From Clostridia bacterium (GTDB lineage: Bacteria > Bacillota > Clostridia > Oscillospirales > Acutalibacteraceae), in the NCBI GenBank assembly GCA_017942105.1, contig JAGAVE010000053.1:20659-84658 (forward strand): a stretch of DNA of 64,000 nt, given 5' to 3'. This document shows positions 27,345-36,232 of this stretch, piece after piece (within the stretch, counting starts at the first letter, position 1; every line of letters begins with the position of its first letter). The position numbers and the translations under genes were made by a program. Under the pieces are notes generated by a model. The model made no database searches and was not told the DNA's origin. It worked only from the letters and a program-made list of their open reading frames with translations.

Positions 27345-27764
27345 TTATTCAGCGTCTTCGAAAACAGAATCCACTACTTCGGTAGTTTTATCAGTCTTGA
27401 ACTTTGAAACAACATCCGTAACCTTATTAACAACATCGGGTACCATGCTGATAATTCTTTCTGCCTGATTTTCGGGACCTTCTGAAATATACTTAACACT
27501 TACTTCGCCATCTTTGATAACAAGGAAAGCAACCGGAGAAATTGTCACACCGGCACCGCCTCCACCGCCAAAGAGTTCTTTTGAAGACTTGGTCGGGAAA
27601 TCAGTACCACCTGAAGCAAAACCATATGTAACCTTTGAAATCGGAATGATTCTGATTCCTTCACCTGCGTCAATAGCATCGCCGACGATTGTCTGGCAAT
27701 CAACCATTTCCTTAATTCTGTCAATAGCTGTAGCTAAAATTCCTGATGCTGACTGTTCTTTCAT
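27345..27764 (-). CDS. ytfJ: GerW/YtfJ family spore protein
   Basis: A 139-residue protein with the family features: ATAIDRIKEMVDCQTIVGDA near the start, SKVTYGFASGG, a glycine run in LFGGGGGAGVTISPVAFLV and the ending QAERIISMVPDVVNK. In B. subtilis, YtfJ/GerW is needed for full spore germination. It overlaps the upstream ytfI-like gene by 4 bases, matching the ytfI-ytfJ pair in Bacillus. Confidence 0.93.
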   Translation of the reverse strand: MKEQSASGILATAIDRIKEMVDCQTIVGDAIDAGEGIRIIPISKVTYGFASGGTDFPTKSSKELFGGGGGAGVTISPVAFLVIKDGEVSVKYISEGPENQAERIISMVPDVVNKVTDVVSKFKTDKTTEVVDSVFEDAE

Positions 27765-28465
27765 TGTTCTTGTCCGCCTTTCAAATTATTATTTTTCTTT
27801 TTAGCCTTGAAATATGCAAGTAAAGCCTTGAAAAGCCTTACAACAAGCCGGAATACTAAAGCAATACCGGCATTGATTACTTTTCTTGGAATGAGTGCAA
27901 TTGTAGTTTCGAACTCACCCTTCGTCTTTTCACCGCAATAATCTGCCCATATATTAACATCATAGTCTTTAACTCGACAAGATGAGCAAATGTATCCTAA
28001 AGGAGGATATATCATCTGGCAGAATTTTCCGTATTTGATTGCAGTCTGCGCCGCATCACCCTCAGTAACCCAAATTCTGAGTCTCAGCCTTTTTATGTAA
28101 AAGCTTCTGATAAAAGCTTTTGTAAATTGGCCGAGATATGAAGCACAGTTGTTAATAAGATCTACTATTCCGAGTACACCTTGATCTTCATAGAAAATCT
28201 TAATAGGGTTATCACCCTTTTCTTTTACTTCGGACGGCTTTTCTTCCTGTGGCTCTTCCTTCTTCTCTTTTTCCTTTTTAGGTTTCTTAGGCTTCTTTTC
28301 TTTTTTCTTTTTGTTTTCATCCTTAGGAAGAATGTTAATTTTTACAAAAAGCCATGAAATCTTCAGTTTGAAAGTTTCAATATACTCCATATCGACAACA
28401 ACGGGTATACTCAACAAAAGAATAAAGAACAACACAATGCCGAGAATTACAAACAATGCCGTCAC
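27761..28465 (-). CDS. ytfI: DUF2953 membrane-associated protein (YtfI-like)
   Basis: A 234-residue protein with an N-terminal membrane helix (ALFVILGIVLFFILLLSIPVV), then a highly charged Lys/Glu/Pro stretch (about residues 50-88, KKPKKPKKEKEKK) and a C-terminal part with a single ICSSC pair and a final Lys-rich tail. The region CQMIYPPLGYICSSCRVKD is typical of DUF2953. In Bacillus this gene precedes ytfJ. The function is unknown; sporulation is inferred from the partner. Confidence 0.82.
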   Translation of the reverse strand: MTALFVILGIVLFFILLLSIPVVVDMEYIETFKLKISWLFVKINILPKDENKKKKEKKPKKPKKEKEKKEEPQEEKPSEVKEKGDNPIKIFYEDQGVLGIVDLINNCASYLGQFTKAFIRSFYIKRLRLRIWVTEGDAAQTAIKYGKFCQMIYPPLGYICSSCRVKDYDVNIWADYCGEKTKGEFETTIALIPRKVINAGIALVFRLVVRLFKALLAYFKAKKKNNNLKGGQEQ

Positions 28466-28476
28466 AGACCCACCCC

Positions 28477-29106
28477 CTATTCAACATCTTCAATTATATG
28501 TATTTCACCTGTAATTGCAGTATTTTCAATAATTTTGCCGTCATCAAGATTGATTTCAAGCTGATTGGGCAACTCATCGGTTTTAGGTAAATCTTCATGG
28601 TTCGGAAGCTCAGGAAGCTCCGATAAATTATTGACACAAAAGCATTTCAAAAACTCAGGAGTCGTACCGTAAATCAACGGTCTTCCCGGAAGTTCAAGTC
28701 TGCCGCGCTCTTCAACGAGACCTTTTAAAATAAGGGTTTGAATTACGCCCGAACAATCAACACCTCTCACCTGCTCTATAAATGCTTTTGTTACCGGTTG
28801 GTTATATGCAATAACTGCAAGAACTTCAAAAGCAGCATTTGAAAGAGGAGCATTTTTCTTAATTTCAAGCACCGCGCGAACCTGCTGTGCATATTCCTGA
28901 CGGGTACAAAGCTGATAAAGTTCATCCATTTTTACAAGACAGATTCCACTACCAGTTTCATCCAAAACAGACTTTAATTCAACTAAAGCCTCGATAACCA
29001 GGTCTTTCTCAACCTCGAGAGCTTCAACGATTCTGTCAATTTCAAGCGGCTCACCTGCCGCAAACAAAATCGCTTCAACAGCAGCTTGCAATTCATTCAT
29101 TTTCAT
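28477..29106 (-). CDS. scpB: Segregation and condensation protein B
   Basis: About 209 residues from the ATG at 29106 (MKMNELQAAVEAILFAAGEPL), with GGAGG 12 bases before and a 14-base overlap with scpA. Two winged-helix domains are expected; the conserved FEVLAVIAYNQPVTKAFIEQVRGVDC and RPLIYGTTPEFLKCF are present. With ScpA it forms the non-SMC part of the SMC condensin complex. The C-terminal tail is longer and more acidic than in B. subtilis (197). Confidence 0.95.
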   Translation of the reverse strand: MKMNELQAAVEAILFAAGEPLEIDRIVEALEVEKDLVIEALVELKSVLDETGSGICLVKMDELYQLCTRQEYAQQVRAVLEIKKNAPLSNAAFEVLAVIAYNQPVTKAFIEQVRGVDCSGVIQTLILKGLVEERGRLELPGRPLIYGTTPEFLKCFCVNNLSELPELPNHEDLPKTDELPNQLEINLDDGKIIENTAITGEIHIIEDVE

Positions 29107-29845
29107 CTGCGTAGTGTTCCTCCACATCAAAGTTAATATCCGAATCAACCATTTCGACCTCAAGGTCTCCCTCAACTTCAGTCAAAACAATTTTTTTATC
29201 CTTTGTCAATGACAATAACGCAAGAAATGTTGCAACCATTTCCGAACGAGACTCTGCTTTTTCAAAAAAAGTTTTGAAACGCTGTTTTTTGCCACGGAAA
29301 AGCTTGTCCATAATAAAACCGACACGCTCTTTAATCGGAACGATCTTATGTGCAACTATTCCTGAAAAAGCTTCGATCGGAGGCGGTAAATTGCGCTTTC
29401 CGCGACCTACGGCAGCAAGATAGGCCTTAATCAGTTCAAAAGGCTCATGCAACCTTGTGTACGTCATATCAGGTGCAAATTTTTCGGGTTTTCTTGAAAT
29501 AAAATCAAATCCATCGGCTTTTTCTGCAAGCTTCTGAGCCATAAGCTTGCAATCCTTATATTCAGAAAGCTCACCTTGAAGCTCAGTTTTTAAGGCATCC
29601 GCTTCTTCCTCATGAACAGGTAAGAGTGAAACGGTCTTAATATATACGAGTCTTGCAGCCATTTCCAAAAATTCACTGGCAACCTCCATATCCTCTTCCT
29701 GCATCTGCCTGACATAGTCAAGATACTGTTCAACAAGAAGAAGAATAGGTATATCATTGATGTCAATTTTATGTTTACTGATAAGATGAAGGAGAAGATC
29801 CATAGGGCCTTCAAACACATCTAATTTATATGAAATAGTTTCCAT
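29093..29845 (-). CDS. scpA: Segregation and condensation protein A (kleisin)
   Basis: A 250-residue kleisin. It begins YKLDVFEGPMDLLLHLI, the signature of the N-terminal SMC-binding domain, followed by EFLEMAARLVYIKT; the C-terminal winged helix is around FLALLSLTKDKKIVLTEVEGDLEV. It works with ScpB and SMC in chromosome organisation. The length matches B. subtilis (251). It follows the M50 protease gene by 10 bases. Confidence 0.96.
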   Translation of the reverse strand: METISYKLDVFEGPMDLLLHLISKHKIDINDIPILLLVEQYLDYVRQMQEEDMEVASEFLEMAARLVYIKTVSLLPVHEEEADALKTELQGELSEYKDCKLMAQKLAEKADGFDFISRKPEKFAPDMTYTRLHEPFELIKAYLAAVGRGKRNLPPPIEAFSGIVAHKIVPIKERVGFIMDKLFRGKKQRFKTFFEKAESRSEMVATFLALLSLTKDKKIVLTEVEGDLEVEMVDSDINFDVEEHYADENE

Positions 29846-29855
29846 ACACTGCCCC

Positions 29856-30533
29856 TTAAAGAATATTGATTAGTATCGAAGCAAAGAATTCGTAAACCTT
29901 AGCAGTAAGCATTGAAAGCGGTTCAGATAAAATACCCGTAAACAATAAAAGCATTATTGCCAGCGAAATATATCTTTCATACTTCATAATTGTGAAATAA
30001 TACTTTGTGGGTAAAACTGCAAAAAGAATTCTTGAACCGTCAAGCGGAGGAACCGGTATCAGATTAAACACTGCCAGGTTGATGTTTATTAATGTTACTA
30101 TCTGAAAGAACAAGTAAGCAGAGAAAGCAAAAAGATTATCCATGTCAAAAAACTTAACAGTTAAAACCATAAAAAGCATTGATATAAATGCCATAAGAAG
30201 ATTTGACAGCGGACCAGCTAAAGCGATAAGTGCCATTCCAACCTTTTTGTTTTTCATTTTAACATTTCTTACATTTACAGGCACCGGTTCGGCGTATCCG
30301 AAGCCAACAAGAAGAATCATCAAAGCACCAAACCAATTTATATGTGCAAAAGGATTAATTGTAAGTCGACCCTTTAATTTAGCGGTTCCGTCACCAAGCT
30401 TATATGCAATAAAAGCATGTGCAAATTCATGAACAGGAGCTGTGCAGAACACTACGAAAGCACAGGCAAAAATCTGTATAATTATCTGTGTAATGTCAAT
30501 ATCTCCGCCACTTCGTAACAAACTTAATAACAT
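29856..30533 (-). CDS. Site-2 protease family (M50) membrane zinc protease
   Basis: A 225-residue polytopic protein. The metal site HEFAHAFIAYKLGD (HExxH, near residue 40) lies in the first part, and the second zinc ligand is in NLIPVPPLDGSRI near residue 160, the NPxPxxDG-type motif of M50. About five membrane segments are visible. It resembles YwhC/YdiL-type rhomboid-independent proteases next to scpA in many Clostridia. The substrate is unknown. Confidence 0.9.
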   Translation of the reverse strand: MLLSLLRSGGDIDITQIIIQIFACAFVVFCTAPVHEFAHAFIAYKLGDGTAKLKGRLTINPFAHINWFGALMILLVGFGYAEPVPVNVRNVKMKNKKVGMALIALAGPLSNLLMAFISMLFMVLTVKFFDMDNLFAFSAYLFFQIVTLININLAVFNLIPVPPLDGSRILFAVLPTKYYFTIMKYERYISLAIMLLLFTGILSEPLSMLTAKVYEFFASILINIL

Positions 30534-30545
30534 AAAATACTCCTT

Positions 30546-31388
30546 TTACTTAAAAGCGGTTACAATTCGCTGCAAACCGTTGAAATCATAAAGCACTTCA
30601 CATTTATCACAATATTTCGAAAAAAGCGCTTTTATATAATCCCCCTGAGTTTCACCGCATTCAACAAACATAGCTGTACCGTTCTGAAGATATTCCTTTA
30701 ACCAGAAGTCAGCAAGAATCCTATAAAAATCATACCCGTCATTTCCTCCGTCAAGTGCAGTTACAGGTTCATTACGGACTTCATCAGACAAACTTTTAAT
30801 TTCTTTACTGATGATATACGGCGGATTCGAAACTATAAGGTCAGGTATAATGCCGCCGATTACATTTTTGTCAAAAATATCGCCTTTAACAGCAAAAACA
30901 TTATCAATACCATTCAAAGTAATGTTTCTTTTTAGGTATGAAAAAGCTTCATCATATTTTTCAACAGCATAAACCCTCGCCTTTGGAAAAAGCTTTGCAA
31001 TACTAATCGCTATACAACCACTACCCGAGCAAAAATCAACAATAACAGGAGTTCTATTTGCAACAAGAAAATCTTTGGCAAGTTCTACGAGCATCTCTGT
31101 TTCGGGACGCGGAATCAGAACTCCTTCTCCAACGAAAAACTCGTTATCCATAAACGCCCACTTGCCTAAAATATACTGAAGCGGTTCTCCGTTTTTTCGT
31201 CGTTCTATAAGATTTAAATAGATTTTTTGAATCTGCTCTTCGGCTTTCTGAGAACGAATCATAAAGAAACGGGTTGTATCGATATTCAATGACGCTTCGA
31301 TCAAACAGCGAGCATCAAACTCAGGGTCCTCAATATTGTTGCTTTTCAGTATATCGATCCCCGTACGATATAAATCATTTATCGTCAT
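30546..31388 (-). CDS. prmC: Release factor glutamine methyltransferase
   Basis: About 280 residues from the ATG at 31388 (MTINDLYRTGIDIL); the frame continues upstream through the DUF1385 gene without a better start, and the overlap is 14 bases. It contains GVLIPRPETEMLVE, the SAM-binding VDFCSGSGCIAISIA and the substrate motif IVSNPPYI (NPPY), which defines the family. It methylates the Gln of the GGQ motif in RF1/RF2. B. subtilis PrmC is 288 residues. Confidence 0.95.
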   Translation of the reverse strand: MTINDLYRTGIDILKSNNIEDPEFDARCLIEASLNIDTTRFFMIRSQKAEEQIQKIYLNLIERRKNGEPLQYILGKWAFMDNEFFVGEGVLIPRPETEMLVELAKDFLVANRTPVIVDFCSGSGCIAISIAKLFPKARVYAVEKYDEAFSYLKRNITLNGIDNVFAVKGDIFDKNVIGGIIPDLIVSNPPYIISKEIKSLSDEVRNEPVTALDGGNDGYDFYRILADFWLKEYLQNGTAMFVECGETQGDYIKALFSKYCDKCEVLYDFNGLQRIVTAFK

Positions 31389-32406
31389 TTTCTGTTTCTC
31401 TCTCAACCGATCCACTTTCCTCGGATTCATCAGAAGCTTTGTTAATTTCACTAATGTTCTCTTTTTCCATTCCGAGAGCAACCTTTAAAGAAAGTATACC
31501 AACTTCAATGATATCATCTGTAGGCTCCTTTGTTGTTATTCTCTGCATCAGAGTACCGGGAGCTGAAATAATCTTCGTCAGAATATTATCATGCTTTCCT
31601 GCAAGGCGTATCAGCTCATATCCAACACTCATAATCAACGGAAGAATAAGTATTTTTATACCCATCCAAATCCAACGCATATTTTCGTCTCTCAGCCACG
31701 GCCAGATAACAACAACAGCAGTCGAAACAACAATACTGACAATAAGAGAAAGGAAAATAAAACTCGTTCCGCAACGGGGATGGAATCTCTTCTGTTTTCT
31801 GACATTTTCAACAGTTAATTCAAGACCTTTTTCATAGCAAAAAATCGACTTATGCTCAGCACCGTGATACATAAATAGCCTTTTAATATCCTTCATCAAA
31901 GATGTCAAATACATATATGTTATAAAAATTATAATTCTCATAACACCTTCAATGGCAGGTTTCCATGTATTCGCACTTTCACCGAGTATCAGATCGGCTA
32001 CAAAAGACGGTAACCACATAAATAAAACAAATCCAAGTGCTATAGCAATAACCATAGCGATTACGCCGATAACAGCCATCATCTTAGGACCGAAATGGTC
32101 TGTAAGCCATTTATCAAGCTTGGACATTTCCTCCTCACCGTCATCTTCAAGTACCGTTGTTTTTTCTGCAGACTCCATCAGGCATTTATATCCGAAAATC
32201 ATCTGCTCGACAAAATTAACCGGTCCTCTGATAAAAGGAATGCGGAAAAATTTATACTTGTCTCTGAGTAATCTTACTTTTTTTAGTTGCGTTTCGATTC
32301 TTCCGTCAGGCAGTCGGAGTGCCATAGCAGTTCCTTCAGGACCTTGCATCATTATGCCTTCCATAAGGGCCTGTCCGCCTACGCTGTGTTTTTTATTATC
32401 AGGCAT
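31375..32406 (-). CDS. DUF1385 membrane protein (YqhQ-like)
   Basis: A 343-residue protein of the DUF1385/YqhQ family. It starts with KHSVGGQALMEGIMMQGPE, the defining motif, and has about four membrane segments and a conserved RLFMYHGAEHKSIFCYEKG. The family is widespread in Firmicutes and lies next to prmC or prfA; the function is not known. Its start overlaps the histidine kinase gene by 8 bases, with a GGAAGAAG box in the kinase Glu-rich tail. Confidence 0.87.
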   Translation of the reverse strand: MPDNKKHSVGGQALMEGIMMQGPEGTAMALRLPDGRIETQLKKVRLLRDKYKFFRIPFIRGPVNFVEQMIFGYKCLMESAEKTTVLEDDGEEEMSKLDKWLTDHFGPKMMAVIGVIAMVIAIALGFVLFMWLPSFVADLILGESANTWKPAIEGVMRIIIFITYMYLTSLMKDIKRLFMYHGAEHKSIFCYEKGLELTVENVRKQKRFHPRCGTSFIFLSLIVSIVVSTAVVVIWPWLRDENMRWIWMGIKILILPLIMSVGYELIRLAGKHDNILTKIISAPGTLMQRITTKEPTDDIIEVGILSLKVALGMEKENISEINKASDESEESGSVERETENDDK

Positions 32407-33925
32407 TCTCTTCTTCCTCCATAGCTTTCATTTCATTTTCTTTTGCAATTGCCTCATCAATATCCCAGGCATCCTCAATTTCAACATGGTCAATATCAAA
32501 ACTAATCGTAACCGTTGTTCCTTTGCCGAGAATACTGTCAATATTAAAGGTTCCGTTGTGCATATGAACAATCTCATCAACAACAGCAAGTCCGATTCCC
32601 GAACCGTGAACAGTCATATTAGTTTTATAAAACTTTTCTTTAACATGAGGCAAGTCTTCAGCAGAAATACCGCAACCTGTATCTGAGACGGTTATAGTTA
32701 TTTTATCATCAGAAATATCAGCGACAGTTAAAATTTTACCACCCTGCTTCGTATACTTCAAAGCGTTGTCAAGAACATTAACGAAAACCTGCTTGATTCT
32801 GTCTGAATCACCATCCATAGGAGCAGGAAGATTCGGTGCAGTATAAACGAGGTCAATACCTTCACGCATCGCTCTGTCCTTAAAAGCAAAAACCGTTTCA
32901 TCCAATTCAGCCAGGACATCCATCTTTTCTATTTTTAAAGTCATCCTTCCGCTCTGCATTCTTGAAAAATCCAGAAGCTCCTCAACAATACCGTTAAGCC
33001 TTGTTGATTCACTGATAATTACACCCATACCTCTCTGCATAAGCGCAGGATCAGAGTCTCCGATTTGAAGAAGCGTTTCACCCCACCCTTTAATAGCGGT
33101 AAGAGGAGTTCTAAGTTCATGCGATACAGTAGAAATAAAATCATTTTTAATCTTATCAGACATTTTAATTTTTTCAGCCATATTGTTGATTGTATCGCAT
33201 AGCTCGCCAACCTCATCTTTGTAAAGATAGTGGTCAATTCTGGCATCATAATTCCCGTCAGCAATCATTCGTGCCGTATCGTTTATCTCACGGATTGATT
33301 TAACAATAGAATTAATAAAAACAACACCTGAAATAAGCAATGACAAAACAAGGATAACAAACACAACAACAATTATCAAATACCAGGTATTTATTTGAGC
33401 ATCTATATCTTCAAGAGAAGCAATATATCTCACGGCGCCAATTATTTCATTATTAGAATTAAAGATTGGTTTAGTTATAGCTGTAACCTTCTCGCCTGAC
33501 TCCAATTCACCTGTCCATTTTGCCGTATTTTCAAAATCAGTTATAGCTGCTTCATATTCAGGTATTTCAGCGTTTGCATTAACTGGAAAACCACTGGATG
33601 AGATAATGACACTTCCGTATCTGTCAATAATCCATACCTCAACTGCTGACTTATCTTTAAAACTATAAATAAAACTGCGAGCTCCTTTTTCAAAAGAGGC
33701 ATCATCTCCTGAATAGCTTTCGAAATATGAATCGACAGCACTATTGGAATAATTAACCATTTTTCGGTCAACAGAATTGTAATAGTAATAACGAACCGTG
33801 TACGCAACACCAACGCATAAAACCAGCAAAAAAGCAATAACAATAACCGTAGTCTGAACAAACCAACGCTTGGTAAGACCGTTAAACAGATTAGTTTCTT
33901 TTGCCTTCTTTTTATTTGCTGACAA
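32399..33925 (-). CDS. Membrane sensor histidine kinase (HAMP domain)
   Basis: About 508 residues. The likely start is TTG at 33925, 8 bases after GGAGG; an ATG at 33940 contains that box in its own second and third codons and is less likely. Membrane helices are near residues 25-45 and 175-200, with an external sensor domain between, followed by HAMP (about 200-255), HisKA with SHELRTPLTAIKG (phosphorylated His) and a HATPase with NALKYTKQGG, DTGCGISAEDLP and GSGIGLAVV. It partners the response regulator upstream. WalK/ResE-like, but the exact role is unknown. Confidence 0.92.
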   Translation of the reverse strand: MSANKKKAKETNLFNGLTKRWFVQTTVIVIAFLLVLCVGVAYTVRYYYYNSVDRKMVNYSNSAVDSYFESYSGDDASFEKGARSFIYSFKDKSAVEVWIIDRYGSVIISSSGFPVNANAEIPEYEAAITDFENTAKWTGELESGEKVTAITKPIFNSNNEIIGAVRYIASLEDIDAQINTWYLIIVVVFVILVLSLLISGVVFINSIVKSIREINDTARMIADGNYDARIDHYLYKDEVGELCDTINNMAEKIKMSDKIKNDFISTVSHELRTPLTAIKGWGETLLQIGDSDPALMQRGMGVIISESTRLNGIVEELLDFSRMQSGRMTLKIEKMDVLAELDETVFAFKDRAMREGIDLVYTAPNLPAPMDGDSDRIKQVFVNVLDNALKYTKQGGKILTVADISDDKITITVSDTGCGISAEDLPHVKEKFYKTNMTVHGSGIGLAVVDEIVHMHNGTFNIDSILGKGTTVTISFDIDHVEIEDAWDIDEAIAKENEMKAMEEEENA

Positions 33926-33961
33926 CGCGTACACCTCCATCTATGTAAATTAACTAAGCTT

Positions 33962-34663
33962 TCATACCCATTTATATCCGAGACCCCAGATTGTAAGCAA
34001 ATGTTTAGGATTAGACGGATCTTCTTCTATCTTTTTTCTGACTCTTCTTATGTTAACATCTACGATTTTCTCTTCACCGTAATAATCTGCGCCCCAGACA
34101 TAATTCAGTATATCCGTTCTTCCCAAAGCAGTACCTTGGTTCTTGAAGAAATACTCAAGAATCTGGAATTCAACCTGAGTGATATCAATATAAACACCAT
34201 TCTTTGTAAGTGAACGGCTCTTACAATCAAGTACGAACGGGCCGGTAGTGATTATATTATCATCAGACGGATCGGCGGATTTTACCGCAGAAACTCTTCT
34301 TGCAAGGGCGTCAACTCTCGCAGTAAATTCCGAGGGAGAAAAAGGTTTTGTTATATAATCATCAGCTCCCAAAAGCAAACCCGTTACCTTATCCATCTCC
34401 TGAGTTTTTGCTGTGAGCATAACGATACCAATATTGTTACTCATATTTCTGAGTTTCTTACAAAGCTCAAGACCGTCCATACGAGGCATCATAATATCGA
34501 GAACGGCTATTTTAATTGAATCGCTTTCGAGCTGGTATTTTTCATAGGCATCCTGACCGTCAAAAGCTTCAACAACATCATAACCGGCTCTTAAGAGGTT
34601 TATTACTATAAATTCACGGATCGGCGCCTCATCTTCGGCAACTAAGATTTTAACCTTATTCAT
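33962..34663 (-). CDS. OmpR/PhoB-family response regulator
   Basis: About 233 residues from the ATG at 34663 (MNKVKILVAEDEAPIREF), with GGAGGG 11 bases before. A receiver domain (about 1-120) has the phosphoacceptor Asp in LDIMMPRMDG, the conserved Thr in LTAK and Lys in ITKPFSP. The C-terminal winged helix (about 135-233) ends RVRKKIEEDPSNPKHLLTI-WGLGYKW. It precedes the histidine kinase gene by about 36 bases, so the two form a two-component system. The targets cannot be inferred. Confidence 0.94.
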   Translation of the reverse strand: MNKVKILVAEDEAPIREFIVINLLRAGYDVVEAFDGQDAYEKYQLESDSIKIAVLDIMMPRMDGLELCKKLRNMSNNIGIVMLTAKTQEMDKVTGLLLGADDYITKPFSPSEFTARVDALARRVSAVKSADPSDDNIITTGPFVLDCKSRSLTKNGVYIDITQVEFQILEYFFKNQGTALGRTDILNYVWGADYYGEEKIVDVNIRRVRKKIEEDPSNPKHLLTIWGLGYKWV

Positions 34664-34664
34664 A

Positions 34665-36059
34665 TCATCTTGTCCCTCCAAAATCAGTAAAAATTAAATA
34701 TTCTGCAAGCCATTCCTGAGTTATACCAAACCTTTCACCTTCGGCAGTAATCTGATACACAAAGGTTTTGGTAGATGTTGTTTTCAAAATCTCATAACCT
34801 GAGTATTTACTCTTGCCTGCAGTATCAGAGTTATCATAGGCATATACACTGAAAAGCAAATCTCCGATATTGCTGCCTGAAGCATTCCATCGGTAATAAT
34901 CCCACTGACCGTCATTTCCCGAAACAGTAATTCGTCCTACCCAACTACTCTTGATATTAAGCATATAACCAAGATAATTATTAACTATTGAATACTGAAC
35001 GGGAGTGAACTTTCCGTTTCTGTATTTCACCCATTTAGTGAAATACATTTTAGTTACAGGATTATTATCTGAAGTAACAGTTGATGATGAAATCGAATTA
35101 TCGGTAGTTGTTACAACAGAGCCCGGCATTTCGACACTGGTCGGTATTTCCAGATAGCCGTCATTATCAACATCGTAAGATACGATTCTGACATTCCTCC
35201 AAGTAAGCAAGGTCGATTGTGAAGGAATATCAAACAAGGGTGAAAGAAGCTTATTAGTTTCATCATCCCAATACACAATCTCGGTAATAGATTCATTCTG
35301 ACCTTTGTTCGCTTCAATATAAATCGTGTTAGTATCACGGATCGTCTCATACGAGACAGAGGCATATGAAGAAATATTTCCATCAATTGGAGTCTCACCG
35401 ATTAATGATAATGAATTACTGTTTCTGTCAAAACTGTAAACTCGGGCAAAAGCAGAACGTTGCTCAGGCAACGACGCATCAACAGTTAAAGCCAGCACAT
35501 CCTGAAATCCGTCACTATTTACATCGATAACTTCAAAATGAGTATATGAAAAGGTTGATTTCTGCGAAAACACTGAACCTTCAAAAGAATATTCACAAAA
35601 CACCTTGTTGGTTTTACTTGAATAAATCGGCCATCCGATCAAAAGCTCTGAAACACCGTCAACATTGAGATCAGTTATCAATACTTTATCAACTGTGCCA
35701 CCAAGACCTTTAAGTGTAGCGACATACTTCCATTCTTCACCGCTGAACTCAAAATACGAAATCTGTGCCGTTTCGGGACTATCTTCAAGAGCATAGAAAA
35801 CCACCGCCTCTTCAAACCCATCGGAATCAAAATCATAGGTAAGAAACGACGACTGTAAATCGCCTGTTTCGGGCGTCAACAAAAAATACTTCTGATTAAC
35901 AGTAGATTCAAAAGCGTCCTGCAAAGCCTGATAGTTACCGAAAAGCCTTGGAGGTCGTATCAAATTTTCAAGATTTGAAAAACGAAAGGAACAGCCGGAA
36001 AGTGAAAAAAGAATCGCAAGTATAATCAGAAATGAAATATACATTTTGAACTTTCTCAA
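34665..36059 (-). CDS. FG-GAP/VCBS-repeat-like lipoprotein, first gene of the superoperon
   Basis: A 464-residue lipoprotein. The start is TTG at 36059 with GGAGG 7 bases before, followed by a hydrophobic signal and lipobox LSGCSF. Several DxDxDG-like calcium-binding repeats follow (DFDSDGFEE, DLNVDGVSE, DVNSDGFQD, DVDNDGYLE), spread about 60-150 residues apart, suggesting a beta-propeller-type calcium-binding fold. It is co-transcribed with the response regulator and kinase, so an accessory sensor role is possible. The stop is one base from the response-regulator start. Confidence 0.78.
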   Translation of the reverse strand: MRKFKMYISFLIILAILFSLSGCSFRFSNLENLIRPPRLFGNYQALQDAFESTVNQKYFLLTPETGDLQSSFLTYDFDSDGFEEAVVFYALEDSPETAQISYFEFSGEEWKYVATLKGLGGTVDKVLITDLNVDGVSELLIGWPIYSSKTNKVFCEYSFEGSVFSQKSTFSYTHFEVIDVNSDGFQDVLALTVDASLPEQRSAFARVYSFDRNSNSLSLIGETPIDGNISSYASVSYETIRDTNTIYIEANKGQNESITEIVYWDDETNKLLSPLFDIPSQSTLLTWRNVRIVSYDVDNDGYLEIPTSVEMPGSVVTTTDNSISSSTVTSDNNPVTKMYFTKWVKYRNGKFTPVQYSIVNNYLGYMLNIKSSWVGRITVSGNDGQWDYYRWNASGSNIGDLLFSVYAYDNSDTAGKSKYSGYEILKTTSTKTFVYQITAEGERFGITQEWLAEYLIFTDFGGTR

Positions 36060-36105
36060 GCTTACACCTCCCGAATATATAGTAAACCATAATATTTTTC
36101 ATATT

Positions 36106-36135
36106 ATTATAACACAAAGCAAACGAAATTTACAA
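36106..36135 (-). promoter_or_regulatory. Sigma-A promoter of the superoperon
   Basis: On the minus strand: -35 TTGTAA (36130-36135), 18-base spacer, -10 TATAAT (36106-36111). About 46 bases separate it from the TTG start at 36059. A perfect -10 makes this the only strong promoter before a run of genes to about 12295. Confidence 0.75.
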
Positions 36136-36182
36136 CTAAAAAATAGAATATTTATTAAAAAAATATTAATTATAATAAAGGT

Positions 36183-36211
36183 AAAAGACAAGAGAGAATC
36201 CCTTGTCTTTT
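36183..36211 (-). terminator. Intrinsic terminator after cdaR
   Basis: A 10-bp stem (AAAAGACAAG / CTTGTCTTTT) with a 9-base loop and a T run lies about 22 bases after the cdaR stop. Confidence 0.8.
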
Positions 36212-36232
36212 AGTTCTGAAAACAGAAATATT

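Noticed and set aside
31952-32686. A 244-residue plus-strand reading frame
   Set aside because: It is antisense to the DUF1385 and kinase genes, spans two real genes and has no recognisable motif or promoter.
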